64,000 nt of DNA from Saccoglossus kowalevskii (lineage: Eukaryota > Hemichordata > Enteropneusta > Harrimaniidae). Position numbers and translations under genes: made by a program. The notes below the pieces were generated by a model, which did not search any database, was not told where the DNA came from, and worked only from the letters and a program-made list of their open reading frames with translations. Below, piece by piece: positions 13,871-27,660 of this stretch; positions within the stretch are counted from its first letter, which is position 1, and the number at the start of each line of letters is the position of its first letter. Location of the stretch: NCBI RefSeq assembly GCF_000003605.2, contig NW_003158134.1:1-64000 (forward strand). The letters are read 5' to 3'.

Positions 13871-14159
13871 TGTTGTGTCACTCACTTGATATAGGTACAT
13901 GTTGTGTCACTCACTTGAGATAGGTGCATGTTGTGTCACTCACATGAGATAGGTGCATGTTGTGTCACTCACTTCAGATAGGTGCATGTTGTGTCACTCA
14001 CATGAGATAGGTGAATGTTGTGTCACTCACATGAGATAGGTGCATGTTGTGTCACTCACTTGATATAGGTGCATGTTGTGTCACTCACTTGAGATAGATG
14101 CATGTTGTGTCACACACTTGATATAGGTGCATGTTGTGTCACTCACTTGAGTACTTACC

Positions 14160-15760
14160 ATTGTGTCACTCACATGAGATAGGTGCATGTTGTGTTACTC
14201 ACTTGAGTACTTACCATTGTGTCACTCACATGAGATAGGTGCATGTTGTGTCACTCACATGAGATAGGTGCATGTTGTGTCACTCACTTGATATAGGTGC
14301 ATGTTGTGTCACTCACTTGATATAGGTGCATGTTGTGTCACTCACTAGAGTACTTACCATTGTGTCACTCACATGAGATAGGTGCCCTGTTGTGTCACCC
14401 ACTTGAGTACTTACCATTGTGTCACTCACATGAGATAGGTGCATGTTGTGTCACTCACTTGAGTACTTACCATTGTGTCACTCACATGAGATAGGTGCAT
14501 GTTGTGTCACTCACATGAGATAGGTGCATGTTGTGTCACTCACTTGATATAGGTGCATGTTGTGTCACTCACTTGATATAGGTGCATGTTGTGTCGCTCA
14601 CTTGATATAGGTGCATGTTGTGTTACTCACTTGAGATAGGTGCATGTTGTGTTACTCACTTGATATAGGTGCATGTTGTGTCACTCACTTGAGTACTTAC
14701 CATTGTGTCACTCACATGAGATAGGTGCATGTTGTGTCACTCACATGAGATAGGTGCATGTTGTGTTACTCACTTGATATAGGTGCATGTTGTGTCACCC
14801 ACTTGATATAGGTGCATGTTGTGTCACTCACATGAGATAGATGCATGTTGTGTCACTCATTTGATATAGGTGCATGTTGTGTCACTCACATGAGATAGGT
14901 GCATGTTGTGTTACTCACTTGATATAGGTGCATGTTGTGTCACTCACTTGAGATAGGTGCATGTTGTGTCACTCACATGAGATAGGTGCATGTTGTGTCA
15001 CTCACATGAGATAGGTGCATGTTGTGTCACTCACATGAGATAGGTGCATGTTGTGTCACTCACTTGATATAGGTGCATGTTGTGTCACTCACTTGAGATA
15101 GGTGCATGTTGTGTCACTCACATGAGATAGGTGCATGTTGTGTCACTCACATGAGATAGGTGCATGTTGTGTCACTCACTTGATATAGGTGCATGTTGTG
15201 TCACTCACTTGAGATAGGTGCATGTTGTGTCACTCACATGAGATAGGTGCATGTTGTGTCACTCACATGAGATAGGTGCATGTTGTGTCACTCACATAAG
15301 ATAGGTGCATGTTGTGTCACTCACTTGATATAGGTGCATGTTGTGTCACTCACTTGATATAGGTGCATGTTGTGTCACTCACTAGAGTACTTACCATTGT
15401 GTCACTCACATGAGATAGGTGCCCTGTTGTGTCACCCACTTGAGTACTTACCATTGTGTCACTCACATGAGATAGGTGCATGTTGTGTCACTCACTTGAG
15501 TACTTACCATTGTGTCACTCACATGAGATAGGTGCATGTTGTGTCACTCACATGAGATAGGTGCATGTTGTGTCACTCACTTGATATAGGTGCATGTTGT
15601 GTCACTCACTTGATATAGGTGCATGTTGTGTCGCTCACTTGATATAGGTGCATGTTGTGTTACTCACTTGAGATAGGTGCATGTTGTGTTACTCACTTGA
15701 TATAGGTGCATGTTGTGTCACTCACTTGAGATAGGTGCATGTTGTGTCACTCACATGAGA
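14160..15760 (+). repeat. Two ccctg modules in tandem, 1,037 bp apart
   Basis: The module ctagag-S, gccctgttg, S, S, A-A, C-C, gtcgctcac and ttactcac units occurs with gccc at 14384 and 15421, and with tcgc at 14594 and 15631; both give 210 bp spacing within the module. The same 210-bp spacing holds at 1737/1947 and 20577/20787. At 7674 the module is present but the tcgctcac base change is absent. A further tcgctcac lies at 51733. Confidence 0.82.
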
Positions 15761-16189
15761 TAGGTGCATGTTGTGTCACTCACATGAGATAGGTGCATGT
15801 TGTGTCACTCACATGAGATAGGTGCATGTTGTGTCACTCACTTGATATAGGTGCATGTTGTGTCACCCACTTGATATAGGTGCATGTTGTGTCACTCACA
15901 TGAGATAGATGCATGTTGTGTCACTCACTTGATATAGGTGCATGTTGTGTCACTCACATGAGATAGGTGCATGTTGTGTTACTCACTTGATATAGGTGCA
16001 TGTTGTGTCACTCACTTGAGATAGGTGCATGTTGTGTCACTCACATGAGATAGGTGCATGTTGTGTCACTCACTTCAGATAGGTGCATGTTGTGTCACTC
16101 ACATGAGATAGGTGAATGTTGTGTCACTCACATGAGATAGGTGCATGTTGTGTCACTCACTTGATATAGGTGCATGTTGTGTCACTCAC

Positions 16190-17340
16190 TTGAGTTAGAT
16201 GCATGTTGTGTCACACACTTGATATAGGTGCATGTTGTGTCACTCACTTGAGTACTTACCATTGTGTCACTCACATGAGATAGGTGCATGTTGTGTCACT
16301 TACATGAGATAGGTGCATGTTGTGTCACTCACATGAGATAGGTGCATGTTGTGTCACTCACATGAGATCGGTGCATGTTGTGTCACTCACTTGATATAGG
16401 TACATGTTGTGTCACTCACTTGAGATAGGTGCATGTTGTGTCACTCACATGAGATAGGTGCATGTTGTGTCACTCACTTCAGATAGGTGCATGTTGTGTC
16501 ACTCACATGAGATAGGTGAATGTTGTGTCACTCACATGAGATAGGTGCATGTTGTGTCACTCACTTGATATAGGTGCATGTTGTGTCACTCACTTGAGAT
16601 AGATGCATGTTGTGTCACACACTTGATATAGGTGCATGTTGTGTCACTCACTTGAGTACTTACCATTGTGTCACTCACATGAGATAGGTGCATGTTGTGT
16701 TACTCACTTGAGTACTTACCATTGTGTCACTCACATGAGATAGGTGCATGTTGTGTCACTCACATGAGATAGGTGCATGTTGTGTCACTCACTTGATATA
16801 GGTGCATGTTGTGTCACTCACTTGATATAGGTGCATGTTGTGTCACTCACTAGAGTACTTACCATTGTGTCACTCACATGAGATAGGTGCCCTGTTGTGT
16901 CACCCACTTGAGTACTTACCATTGTGTCACTCACATGAGATAGGTGCATGTTGTGTCACTCACTTGAGTACTTACCATTGTGTCACTCACATGAGATAGG
17001 TGCATGTTGTGTCACTCACATGAGATAGGTGCATGTTGTGTCACTCACTTGAGTACTTACCATTGTGTCACTCACATGAGATAGGTGCATGTTGTGTCAC
17101 TCACATGAGATAGGTGGATGTTGTGTCACTCACTTGATATAGGTGCATGTTGTGTCACTCACTTGATATAGGTGCATGTTGTGTCACTCACTAGAGTACT
17201 TACCATTGTGTCACTCACATGAGATAGGTGCGTGTTGTGTCACCCACTTGAGTACTTACCATTGTGTCACTCACATGATATAGGTGCATGTTGTGTCACT
17301 CACTTGAGTACTTACCATTGTGTCACTCACATGAGATAGG
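16190..17340 (+). repeat. Cassette beta (ccctg type), copy 2
   Basis: Constant offset 5,899 from copy 1, checked at gatcggtg (16366), gccctg (16889), gtggatg (17116) and gcgtgttg (17230). At its left end it has a tgagttagatg unit where copy 1 has ttgagatagatg. It lacks the extra 284-bp round present in copy 1. Confidence 0.87.
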
Positions 17341-17464
17341 TGCATGTTGTGTCACTCACTTGATATAGGTGCATGTTGTGTCACTCACTAGAGTACTTAC
17401 CGTTGCGTCACTCACATGAGATAGGTGCATGTTGTGTCACTCACATGAGATAAGTGCATGTTGT

Positions 17465-17835
17465 GTCACTCACATGAGATAGGTGCATGTTGTGTTACTC
17501 ACTTGATATAGGTGCATGTTGTGTCACCCACTTGATATAGGTGCATGTTGTGTCACTCACATGAGATAGATGCATGTTGTGTCACTCACTTGATATAGGT
17601 GCATGTTGTGTCACTCACATGAGATAGGTGCATGTTGTGTCACTCACATGAGATAGGTGCATGTTGAGTCACTCACATGAGATAGGTGCATGTTGTGTTA
17701 CTCACTTGATATAGGTGCATGTTGTGTCACTCACTTGAAATAGGTGCATGTTGTGTCACTCACATGAGATAGGTGCATGTTGTGTCACTCACATGAGATA
17801 GGTGCATGTTGTGCTACTCACTTGATATAGGTGCA
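17465..17835 (+). repeat. Copy pair at offset 3,965, right member
   Basis: This is the partner of 13500-13870, sharing gttgagtcac (gagtc at 17666) and gtgctactc (gct at 17813). Confidence 0.82.
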
Positions 17836-18754
17836 TGTTGTGTCACTCACTTGAGGTAGGTGCATGTTGTGTCACTCACATGAGATAGGTGCATGTTGTG
17901 TCACTCACATGAGATAGGTGCATGTTGTGTTACTCACTTGATATAGGTGCATGTTGTGTCACTCACTTGAGATAGGTGCATGTTGTGTCACTCACATGAG
18001 ATAGGTGCATGTTGTGTCACTCACATGAGATAGGTGCATGTTGTGTCACTCACATGAGATAGGTGCATGTTGTGTCACTCACTTGATATAGGTGCATGTT
18101 GTGTCACTCACTTGAGATAGGTGCATGTTGTGTCACTCACATGAGATAGGTGCATGTTGTGTCACTCACATGAGATAGGTGCATGTTGTGTCACTCACAT
18201 GAGATAGGTGCATGTTGTGTCACTCACTTGATATAGGTGCATATTGTGTCACTCACTTGAGATAGGTGCATGTTGTGTCACTCACATGAGATAGGTGCAT
18301 GTTGTGTCACTCACTTGAGATAGATGCATGTTGTGTCACTCACTTGATATAGGTGTATGTTGTGTCACTCACTTGAGTACTTACCATTGTGTCACTCACA
18401 TGAGATAGGTGCATGTTGTGTCACTTACATGAGATAGGTGCATGTTGTGTCACTCACATGAGATAGGTGCATGTTGTGTCACTCACATGAGATCGGTGCA
18501 TGTTGTGTCACTCACTTGATATAGGTGCATGTTGTGTCACTCACTTGAGATAGGTGCATGTTGTGTCACTCACATGAGATAGGTGCATGTTGTGTCACTC
18601 ACTTCAGATAGGTGCATGTTGTGTCACTCACATGAGATAGGTGCATGTTGTGTCACTCACATGAGATAGGTGCATGTTGTGTCACTCACTTGATATAGGT
18701 GCATGTTGTGTCACTCACTTGAGATAGGTGCATGTTGTGTCACTCACATGAGAT

Positions 18755-18850
18755 AGGTGCATGTGTGTCACTCACATGAGATAGGTGCATGTTGTGTCAC
18801 TCACATGAGATAGGTGCATGTTGTGTCACTCACTGATATAGGTGCATATT
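18755..18850 (+). repeat. Two single-base-short units close together
   Basis: A gcatgtgtgtcac unit near 18760 and a cactgatatagg unit near 18832 each lack one base relative to the consensus. Their closeness in an otherwise regular stretch could mark an exchange junction or sequencing error. Confidence 0.6.
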
Positions 18851-19629
18851 GTGTCACTCACATGAGATAGGTGCATGTTGTGTCACTCACATGAGATAGG
18901 TGCATGTTGTGTCACTCACATGAGATAGGTGCATGTTGTGTCACTCACATGAGATAGGTGCATGTTGTGTCACTCACTTCAGATAGGTGCATGTTGTGTC
19001 ACTCACATGAGATAGGTGCATGTTGTGTCACTCACATGAGATAGGTGCATGTTGTGTCACTCACTTGATATAGGTGCATGTTGTGTCACTCACTTGAGAT
19101 AGGTGCATGTTGTGTCACTCACATGAGATAGGTGCATGTTGTGTCACTCACATGAGATAGGTGCATGTTGTGTCAATCACATGAGATAGGTGCATGTTGT
19201 GTCACTCACTTGAGATAGATGCATGTTGTGTCACACACTTGATATAGGTGCATGTTGTGTCACTCACATGAGATAGGTGCATGTTGTGTTACTCACTTGA
19301 TATAGGTGCATGTTGTGTCACTCACTTGAGATAGGTGCATGTTGTGTCACTCACATGAGATAGGTGCATGTTGTGTCACTCACATGAGATAGGTGCATGT
19401 TGTGTCACTCACATGAGATAGGTGCATGTTGTGTCACTCACATGAGATAGGTGCATGTTGTGTCACTCACTTGATATAGGTGCATGTTGTGTCACTCACT
19501 TGAGATAGGTGCATGTTGTGTCACTCACATGAGATAGGTGCATGTTGTGTCACTCACATGAGATAGGTGCATGTTGTGTCACTCACATGAGATAGGTGCA
19601 TGTTGTGTCACTCACTTGAGATAGATGCA

Positions 19630-20255
19630 TGTTGTGTCACACACTTGATATAGGTGCATGTTGTGTCACTCACATGAGATAGGTGCATGTTGTGTTACTC
19701 ACTTGATATAGGTGCATGTTGTGTCACTCACTTGAGATAGGTGCATGTTGTGTCACTCACATGAGATAGGTGCATGTTGTGTCACTCACATGAGATAGGT
19801 GCATGTTGTGTCACTCACATGAGATAGGTGCATGTTGTGTCACTCACATGAGATAGGTGCATGTTGTGTCACTCACATGAGATAGGTGCATGTTGTGTCA
19901 CTCACTTGAGATAGAGGCATGTTGTGTCACTCACTTGATATAGGTGCATGTTGTGTCACTCACTTGAGTACTTACCATTGTGTCACTCACATGAGATAGG
20001 TGCATGTTGTGTCACTTACATGAGATAGGTGCATGTTGTGTCACTCACATGAGATAGGTGCATGTTGTGTCACTCACATGAGATCGGTGCATGTTGTGTC
20101 ACTCACTTGATATAGGTACATGTTGTGTCACTCACTTGAGATAGGTGCATGTTGTGTCACTCACATGAGATAGGTGCATGTTGTGTCACTCACTTCAGAT
20201 AGGTGCATGTTGTGTCACTCACATGAGATAGGTGAATGTTGTGTCACTCACATGA
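19630..20255 (+). repeat. Copy pair at offset 7,466, right member
   Basis: This is the partner of 12190-12790, with one extra A unit near its left end. It runs directly into a cassette beta copy (20082 onwards). Confidence 0.82.
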
Positions 20256-20700
20256 GATAGGTTGCATGTTGTGTCACTCACTTGATATAGGTGCATGTTG
20301 TGTCACTCACTTGAGATAGATGCATGTTGTGTCACACACTTGATATAGGTGCATGTTGTGTCACTCAATTGAGTACTTACCATTGTGTCACTCACATGAG
20401 ATAGGTGCATGTTGTGTTACTCACTTGAGTACTTACCATTGTGTCACTCACATGAGATAGGTGCATGTTGTGTCACTCACATGAGATAGGTGCATGTTGT
20501 GTCACTCACTTGATATAGGTGCATGTTGTGTCACTCACTAGAGTACTTACCATTGTGTCACTCACATGAGATAGGTGCCCTGTTGTGTCACCCACTTGAG
20601 TACTTACCATTGTGTCACTCACATGAGATAGGTGCATGTTGTGTCACTCACTTGAGTACTTACCATTGTGTCACTCACATGAGATAGGTGCATGTTGTGT
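20082..20700 (+). repeat. Cassette beta (ccctg type), copy 3
   Basis: The copy has gatcggtg (20082) and gccctgttg (20577), 495 bp apart instead of 523. The difference is one missing ttgatata unit (29 bp) plus one extra t in gataggttgcatg near 20260. It is followed by the same S, S, A-A, C-C, gtcgctcac (20787) run seen at 1.7, 14.4 and 15.4 kb. Confidence 0.84.
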
Positions 20701-22199
20701 CACTCACATGAGATAGGTGCATGTTGTGTCACTCACTTGATATAGGTGCATGTTGTGTCACTCACTTGATATAGGTGCATGTTGTGTCGCTCACTTGATA
20801 TAGGTGCATGTTGTGTTACTCACTTGAGATAGGTGCATGTTGTGTTACTCACTTGATATAGGTGCATGTTGTGTCACTCACTTGAGTACTTACCATTGTG
20901 TCACTCACATGAGATAGGTGCATGTTGTGTTACTCACTTGATATAGGTGCATGTTGTGTTACTCACTTGATATAGGTGCATGTTGTGTTACTCACTTGAG
21001 ATAGGTGCATGTTGTGTTACTCACTTGATATAGGTGCATGTTGTGTTACTCACTTGAGATAGGTGCATGTTGTGTCACTCACTTGAGTACTTACCATTGT
21101 GTCACTCACATGAGATAGGTGCATGTTGTGTCACTCACATGAGATATGTGCATGTTGTGTCACTCACTTGATATAGGTGCATGTTGTGTTACTCACATGA
21201 GATAGGTGCATGTTGTGTCACTCACATGAGATAGGTGCATGTTGTGTCACTCACATGAGATAGGTGCATGTTGTGTCACTCACATGAGATAGGTGCATGT
21301 TGTGTTACTCACTTGATATAGGTGCATGTTGTGTCACCCACTTGATATAGGTGCATGTTGTGTCACTCACATGAGATAGATGCATGTTGTGTCACTCATT
21401 TGATATAGGTGCATGTTGTGTCACTCACATGAGATAGGTGCATGTTGTGTTACTCACTTGATATAGGTGCATGTTGTGTCACTCACTTGAGATAGGTGCA
21501 TGTTGTGTCACTCACATGAGATAGGTGCATGTTGTGTCACTCACATGAGATAGGTGCATGTTGTGTCACTCACATGAGATAGGTGCATGTTGTGTCACTC
21601 ACTTGATATAGGTGCATGTTGTGTCACTCACATGAGATAGGTGCATGTTGTGTCACTCACATGAGATAGGTGCATGTTGTGTCACTCACTTGATATAGGT
21701 GCATGTTGTGTCACTCACTTGAGATAGGTGCATGTTGTGTCACTCACATGAGATAGGTGCATGTTGTGTCACTCACATGACATAGGTGCATGTTGTGTCA
21801 CTCACATGAGATAGGTGCATGTTGTGTCACTCACTTGAGATAGATTCATGTTGTGTCACACACTTGATATAGGTGCATGTTGTGTCACTCACTTGAGTAC
21901 TTACCATTGTGTCACTCACATGAGATAGGTGCATGTTGTGTCACTCACTTGAGTACTTACCATTGTGTCACTCACATGAGATAGGTGCATGTTGTGTCAC
22001 TCACATGAGATAGGTGCATGTTGTGTTACTCTCTTGATATAGGTGCATGTTGTGTCACTCACTTGAGATAGGTGCATGTTGTGTCACTCACATGAGATAG
22101 GTGCATGTTGTGTCACTCACATGAGATAGGTGCATGTTGTGTTACTCACTTGAGATAGGTGCATGTTGTGTCACTCACATGAGATAGGTGCATGTTGTG

Positions 22200-23260
22200 T
22201 CACTCACTTGATATAGGTGCATGTTGTGTCACTCACTAGAGTACTTACCATTGTGTCACTCACATGAGATAGGTGCATGTTGTGTCACTCACTTGATATA
22301 GGTGCATGTTGTGTCACTCACTTGATATAGGTGCATGTTGTGTCACTCACTAGAGTACTTACCATTGTGTCACTCACATGAGATAGGTGCACAGTTGTGT
22401 CACTCACTTGAGTACTTACCATTGTGTCACTCACATGAGATAGGTGCATGTTGTGTCACTCACTTGAGTACTTACCATTGTGTCACTCACATGAGATAGG
22501 TGCATGTTGTGTCACTCACATGAGATAGGTGCATGCTGTGTCACTCACTTGATATAGGTGCATGTTGTGTCACTCACTTGATATAGGTGCATGTTGTGTC
22601 ACTCACTTGATATAGGTGCATGTTGTATTACTCACTTGAGATAGGTGCATGTTGTGTTACTCACTTGATATAGGTGCATGTTGTGTCACTCACTTGAGTA
22701 CTTACCATTGTGTCACTCACATGAGATAGGTGCATGTTGTGTTACTCACTTGAGCTAGGTGCATGTTGTGTTACTCACTTGATATAGGTGCATGTTGTGT
22801 TACTCACTTGATATAGGTGCATGTTGTGTTACTCACTTGAGATAGGTGCATGTTGTGTTACTCACTTGATATAGGTGCATGTTGTGTTACTCACTTGATA
22901 TAGGTGCATGTTGTGTCACTCACTAGAGTACTTACCATTGTGTCACTCACATGAGATAGGTGCATGTTGTGTCACTCACTTGATATAGGTGCATGTTGTG
23001 TCACTCACTTGATATAGGTGCATATTGTGTCACTCACTAGAGTACTTACCATTGTGTCACTCACATGAGATAGGTGCACAGTTGTGTCACCCACTTGAGT
23101 ACTTACCATTGTGTCACTCACATGAGATAGGTGCATGTTGTGTCACTCACTTGAGTACTTACCATTGTGTCACTCACATGAGATAGGTGCATGTTGTGTC
23201 ACTCACATGAGATAGGTGCATGCTGTGTCACTCACTTGATATAGTGCATGTTGTGTCACT
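22200..23260 (+). repeat. Local duplication around gcacagttg, 687-bp step
   Basis: The gcacagttg unit with its flanking ctagag-S unit and following S units occurs at 22389 and 23076, 687 bp apart, and again at 30164. Just after the second copy, two gatatagtgcatg units (near 23240 and 23270) each lack one base, and a partial repeat of the following S-A-A-C run occurs at about 23310-23480. This looks like a recently reshuffled part of domain I. Confidence 0.75.
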
Positions 23261-24784
23261 CACTTGATATAGTGCATGTTGTGTCACTCACATGAGATAG
23301 GTGCATGTTGTGTCACTCACTTGAGTACTTACCATTGTGTCACTCACATGAGATAGGTGCATGTTGTGTCACTCACATGAGATAGGTGCATGCTGTGTCA
23401 CTCACTTGATATAGGTGCATGTTGTGTCACTCACTTGATATAGGTGCATGTTGTGTCACTCACTTGATATAGGTGCATGTTGTATTACTCACTTGAGATA
23501 GGTGCATGTTGTGTTACTCACTTGATATAGGTGCATGTTGTGTCACTCACTTGAGTACTTACCATTGTGTCACTCACATGAGATAGGTGCATGTTGTGTT
23601 ACTCACTTGAGCTAGGTGCATGTTGTGTTACTCACTTGATATAGGTGCATGTTGTGTTACTCACTTGATATAGGTGCATGTTGTGTTACTCACTTGAGAT
23701 AGGTGCATGTTGTGTTACTCACTTGATATAGGTGCATGTTGTGTTACTCACTTGAGATAGGTGCATGTTGTGTCACTCACTTGAGTACTTACCATTGTGT
23801 CACTCACATGAGATAGGTGCATGTTGTGTCACTCACATGAGATAGGTGCATGTTGTGTCACTCACTTGATATAGATGCATGTTGTGTTACTCACATGAGA
23901 TAGGTGCATGTTGTGTCACTCACATGAGATAGGTGCATGTTGTGTCACTCACTTGATATAGGTGCATGTTGTGTCACTCACTAGAGTACTTACCATTGTG
24001 TCACTCACATGAGACAGGTGCATGTTGTGTCACTCACATGAGATAGGTGCATGTTGTGTCACTCACATGAGATAGGTGCATGTTGTGTTACTCACTTGAT
24101 ATAGGTGCATGTTGTGTCACCCACTTGATATAGGTGCATGTTGTGTCACTCACATGAGATAGATGCATGTTGTGTCACTCACTTGATATAGGTGCATGTT
24201 GTGTCACTCACATGAGATAGGTGCATGTTTTGTCACTCACATGAGATAGGTGCATGTTGTGTCACTCACATGAGATAGGTGCATGTTGTGTTACTCACTT
24301 GATATAGGTGCATGTTGTGTCACTCACTTGCAATAGGTGCATGTTGTGTCACTCACATGAGATAGGTGTATGTTGTGGCACTCACATGAGATAGGTGCAT
24401 GTTGTGTTACTCTCTTGATATAGGTGCATGTTGTGTCACTCACTTGAGATAGGTGCATGTTGTGTCACTCACATGAGATAGGTGCATGTTGTGTCACTCA
24501 CATGAGATAGGTGCATGTTGTGTTACTCACTTGATATAGGTGCATGTTGTGTCACTCACTTGAGATAGGTGCATGTTGTGTCACTCACATGAGATATGTG
24601 CATGTTGTGTCACTCACATGAGATAGGTGCATGTTGTGTCACTCACATGAGATAGGTGCATGTTGTGTCACTCACTTGATATAGGTGCATGTTGTGTCAC
24701 TCACTTGAGATAGGTGCATGTTGTGTCACTCACATGAGATAGGTGCATATTGTGTCACTCACATGAGATAGGTGCATGATGTGT

Positions 24785-25350
24785 CACTCACATGAGATAG
24801 GTGCATGTTGTGTCACTCACATGAGATAGGTGCATGTTGTGTCACTCACATGAGATAGGTGCATGTTGTGTCACTGACTTGATATAGGTGCATGTTGTGT
24901 TACTCACTTGAGTACTTACCATTGTGTCACTCACATGAGATAGGTGCATGTTGTGTCACTCACTTGAGATAGGTGCATGTTGTGTCACTCACTTGAGTAC
25001 TTACCATTGTGCCACTCACATGAGATAGGTGCATGTTGTGTCACTCACATGAGATAGGTGCATGTTGTGTCACTCACATGAGATAGGTGCATGTTGTGTC
25101 ACTCACTTGATATAGGTGCATGTTGTGTCACTCACTAGAGTACTTACCATTGTGTCACTCACATGAGATAGGTGCATGTTGTGTCACTCACTTGAGATAG
25201 GTGCATGTTGTGTCACTCACTGGAGATAGGTGCATGTTGTGTCACTCACTTGAGTACTTACCATTGTGTCACTCACATGAGATAGGAGCATGTTGTGTCA
25301 CTCACATGAGATAGGTGCATGTTGTGTCACTCACATGAGATAGGTGCATG
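24785..25350 (+). repeat. Copy pair at offset 21,450, right member
   Basis: This is the partner of 3335-3900; the four shared private variants are given there. Upstream the left copy has an S unit where this one has A units. Downstream the left copy goes to gtattactcac while this one adds further A units before reaching a related cassette at 25449. Confidence 0.87.
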
Positions 25351-25448
25351 TTGTGTCACTCACATGAGATAGGTGCATGTTGTGTCACTCACTTGAGATA
25401 GATGCATGTTGTGTCACTCACTTGATATAGGTGCATGTTGTGTCACTC

Positions 25449-25770
25449 ACTAGAGTACTTACCATTGTGTCACTCACATGAGATAGGTGCATGTTGTGTC
25501 ACTCACATGAGATAGGTGCATGTTGTGTCACTCACATGAGATAGGTGCATGTTGTATTACTCACTTGATATAGGTGCATGTTGTGTCACCCACTTGATAT
25601 AGGTGCATGTTGTGTCACTCACATGAGATAGATGCATGATGTGTCACTCACTTGATATAGATGCATGTTGTGTCACTCACATGAGATAGGTGCATGTTGT
25701 GTCACTCACATAAGATAGGTGCATGTTGTGTCACTCACATGAGATAGGTGCATGTTGTGTTACTCACTTG
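25449..25770 (+). repeat. Cassette gamma (ctagag - gtattac - gcatgatg) with eight further copies
   Basis: This chain of about 0.3-0.4 kb starts at a ctagag S unit and is followed by three A units, gtattactcac-ttgatata, tcacccac-ttgatata, an A unit with gatagatgcatgatg, C, several A and ttactcac. Copies with this order start at about 25449, 26724, 33463, 40431, 48251, 50099, 50789, 54151 and 62722. Looser relatives (ttactcac for gtattac, gatagatgcatgttg) start near 8405, 23980, 30897, 31730 and 35310. This one has a gatagatgcatg unit after C and a cacataagat unit as private changes. Confidence 0.8.
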
Positions 25771-25849
25771 ATATAGGTGCATGTTGTGTCACCCACTTGA
25801 TATAGGTGCATGTTGTGTCATTCACATGAGATAGGTGCATGTTGTGTCA

Positions 25850-27030
25850 CTCACATGAGATAGGTGCATGTTGTGTTACTCACTTGATATAGGTGCATGT
25901 TGTGTCACTCACTTGAGATAGGTGCATGTTGTGTCACTCACATGAGATAGGTGCATGTTGTGTCACTCACATGAGATAGGTGCATGTTGTGTTACTCACT
26001 TGATATAGGTGCATGTTGTGTCACTCACTTGAGATAGGTGCATGTTGTGTCACTCACATGAGATAGGTGCATGTCGTGTCATTCACATGAGATAGGTGCA
26101 TGTTGTGTCACTCACATGAGATCGGTGCATGTTGTGTCACTCACTTGATATAGGTGCATGTTGTGTCACTCACTTGAGATAGGTGCATGTTGTGTCACTC
26201 ACATGAGATAGGTGCATGTTGTGTCACTCACTTGAGATAGGTGCATGTTGTGTCACTCACATGAGATAGGTGCATGTTGTGTCACTCACATGAGATAGGT
26301 AAATGTTGTGTCACTCACTTGATATAGGTGCATGTTGTGTCACTCACTTGAGGTAGGTGCATGTTGTGTCACTCACATGAGATAGGTGCATGTTGTGTCA
26401 CTCACATGAGATAGGTGCATGTTGTGTCACTCACATGAGATAGGTGCATGTTGTGTCACTCACTTGAGATAGATGCATGTTGTGTCACACACTTGATATA
26501 GGTGCATGTTGTGTCACTCACTTGAGATAGGTGCATGTTGTGTCACTCACATGAGATAGGTGCATGTTGTGTCACTCACATGAGATAGGTGCATGTTGTG
26601 TCACTCACATGAGATAGGTGCATGTTGTGTCACTCAAATGAGATAGGTGCATGTTGTGTCACTCACTTGAGATAGATGCATGTTGTGTCACTCACTTGAT
26701 ATAGGTGCATGTTGTGTCACTCACTAGAGTACTTACCATTGTGTCACTCACATGAGATAGGTGCATGTTGTGTCACTCACATGAGATAGTTGCATGTTGT
26801 GTCACTCACATGAGATAGGTGCATGTAGTATTACTCACTTGATATAGGTGCATGTTGTGTCACCCACTTGATATAGGTGCATGTTGTGTCACTCACATGA
26901 GATAGATGCATGATGTGTCACTCACTTGATATAGGTGCATGTTGTGTCACTCACATGAGATAGGTGCATGTTATGTCACTCACATGAGATAGGTGCATGT
27001 TGTGTCACTCACATGAGATAGGTGCATGTT
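25850..27030 (+). repeat. 1.2-kb copy pair with 49.4 kb, left member
   Basis: This segment carries the rare atgtcgtgtcattcac (26071), gatcggtg, ggtaaatg, tcacacac and gcatgtagtatt (26821). The partner is 49370-50405. The offset is 23,520 at atgtcgtg (49591) but 23,375 at gtagtatt (50196). The 145-bp difference is exactly five 29-bp units, lost from the right copy or gained in this one around 26290-26440, where ggtaaatg stands only here. Confidence 0.87.
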
Positions 27031-27254
27031 GTGTTACTCACTTGATATAGGTGCATGTTGTGTCACTCACTTGAGATAGGTGCATGTTGTGTCACTCACA
27101 TGAGATAGGTGCATGTTGTGTCACTCACATGAGATAGTTGCATGTTGTGTTACTCACTTGATATAGGTGCATGTTGTGTCACTCACTTGAGATAGGTGCA
27201 TGTTGTGTCACTCACATGAGATAGGTGCATGTTGTGTCACTCACTTGAGATAGG

Positions 27255-27660
27255 TGCATGTTGTGTTACTCACTTGATATAAGTGCATGTTGTGTTACTC
27301 GCTTGATATAGGTGCATGTTGTGTTACTCACTTGATATAGGTGCATGTTGTGTTACTCACTTGAGATAGGTGCATGTTGTGTTACTCACTTGATATAGGT
27401 GCATGTTGTGTTACTCACTTGAGATAGGTGCATGTTGTGTCACTCACTTGAGTACTTACCATTGCGTCACTCACATGAGATAGGTGCATGTTGTGTCACT
27501 CACATGAGATAGGTGCATGTTGTGTCACTCACATGAGATAGGTGCATGTTGTGTCACTCACTTGATATAGGTGCATGTTGTGTTACTCACTTGAGTACTT
27601 ACCATTGTGTCACTCACATGAGATAGGTGCATGTTTGTGTCACTCACATGAGATAGGTGC
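27255..27660 (+). repeat. Cassette alpha, copy 4
   Basis: This stretch matches 1-407 at an offset of 27,253, fixed by two private variants: gttactcgct (27294 against 41) and gcgtcactcac after the first S core (27464 against 211). That second variant is shared only with copy 1, so copies 1 and 4 are closer to each other than to copies 2, 3 and 5. Similarity ends near a unit with one extra t (gcatgtttgtg, about 27635). Confidence 0.84.

Noticed and set aside
13699-17672. TGAGTCA (AP-1 site) at 13699 and 17664
   Set aside because: It arises from one substitution in one unit that was copied with the 3,965-bp pair; useful as a marker, not evidence of regulation.
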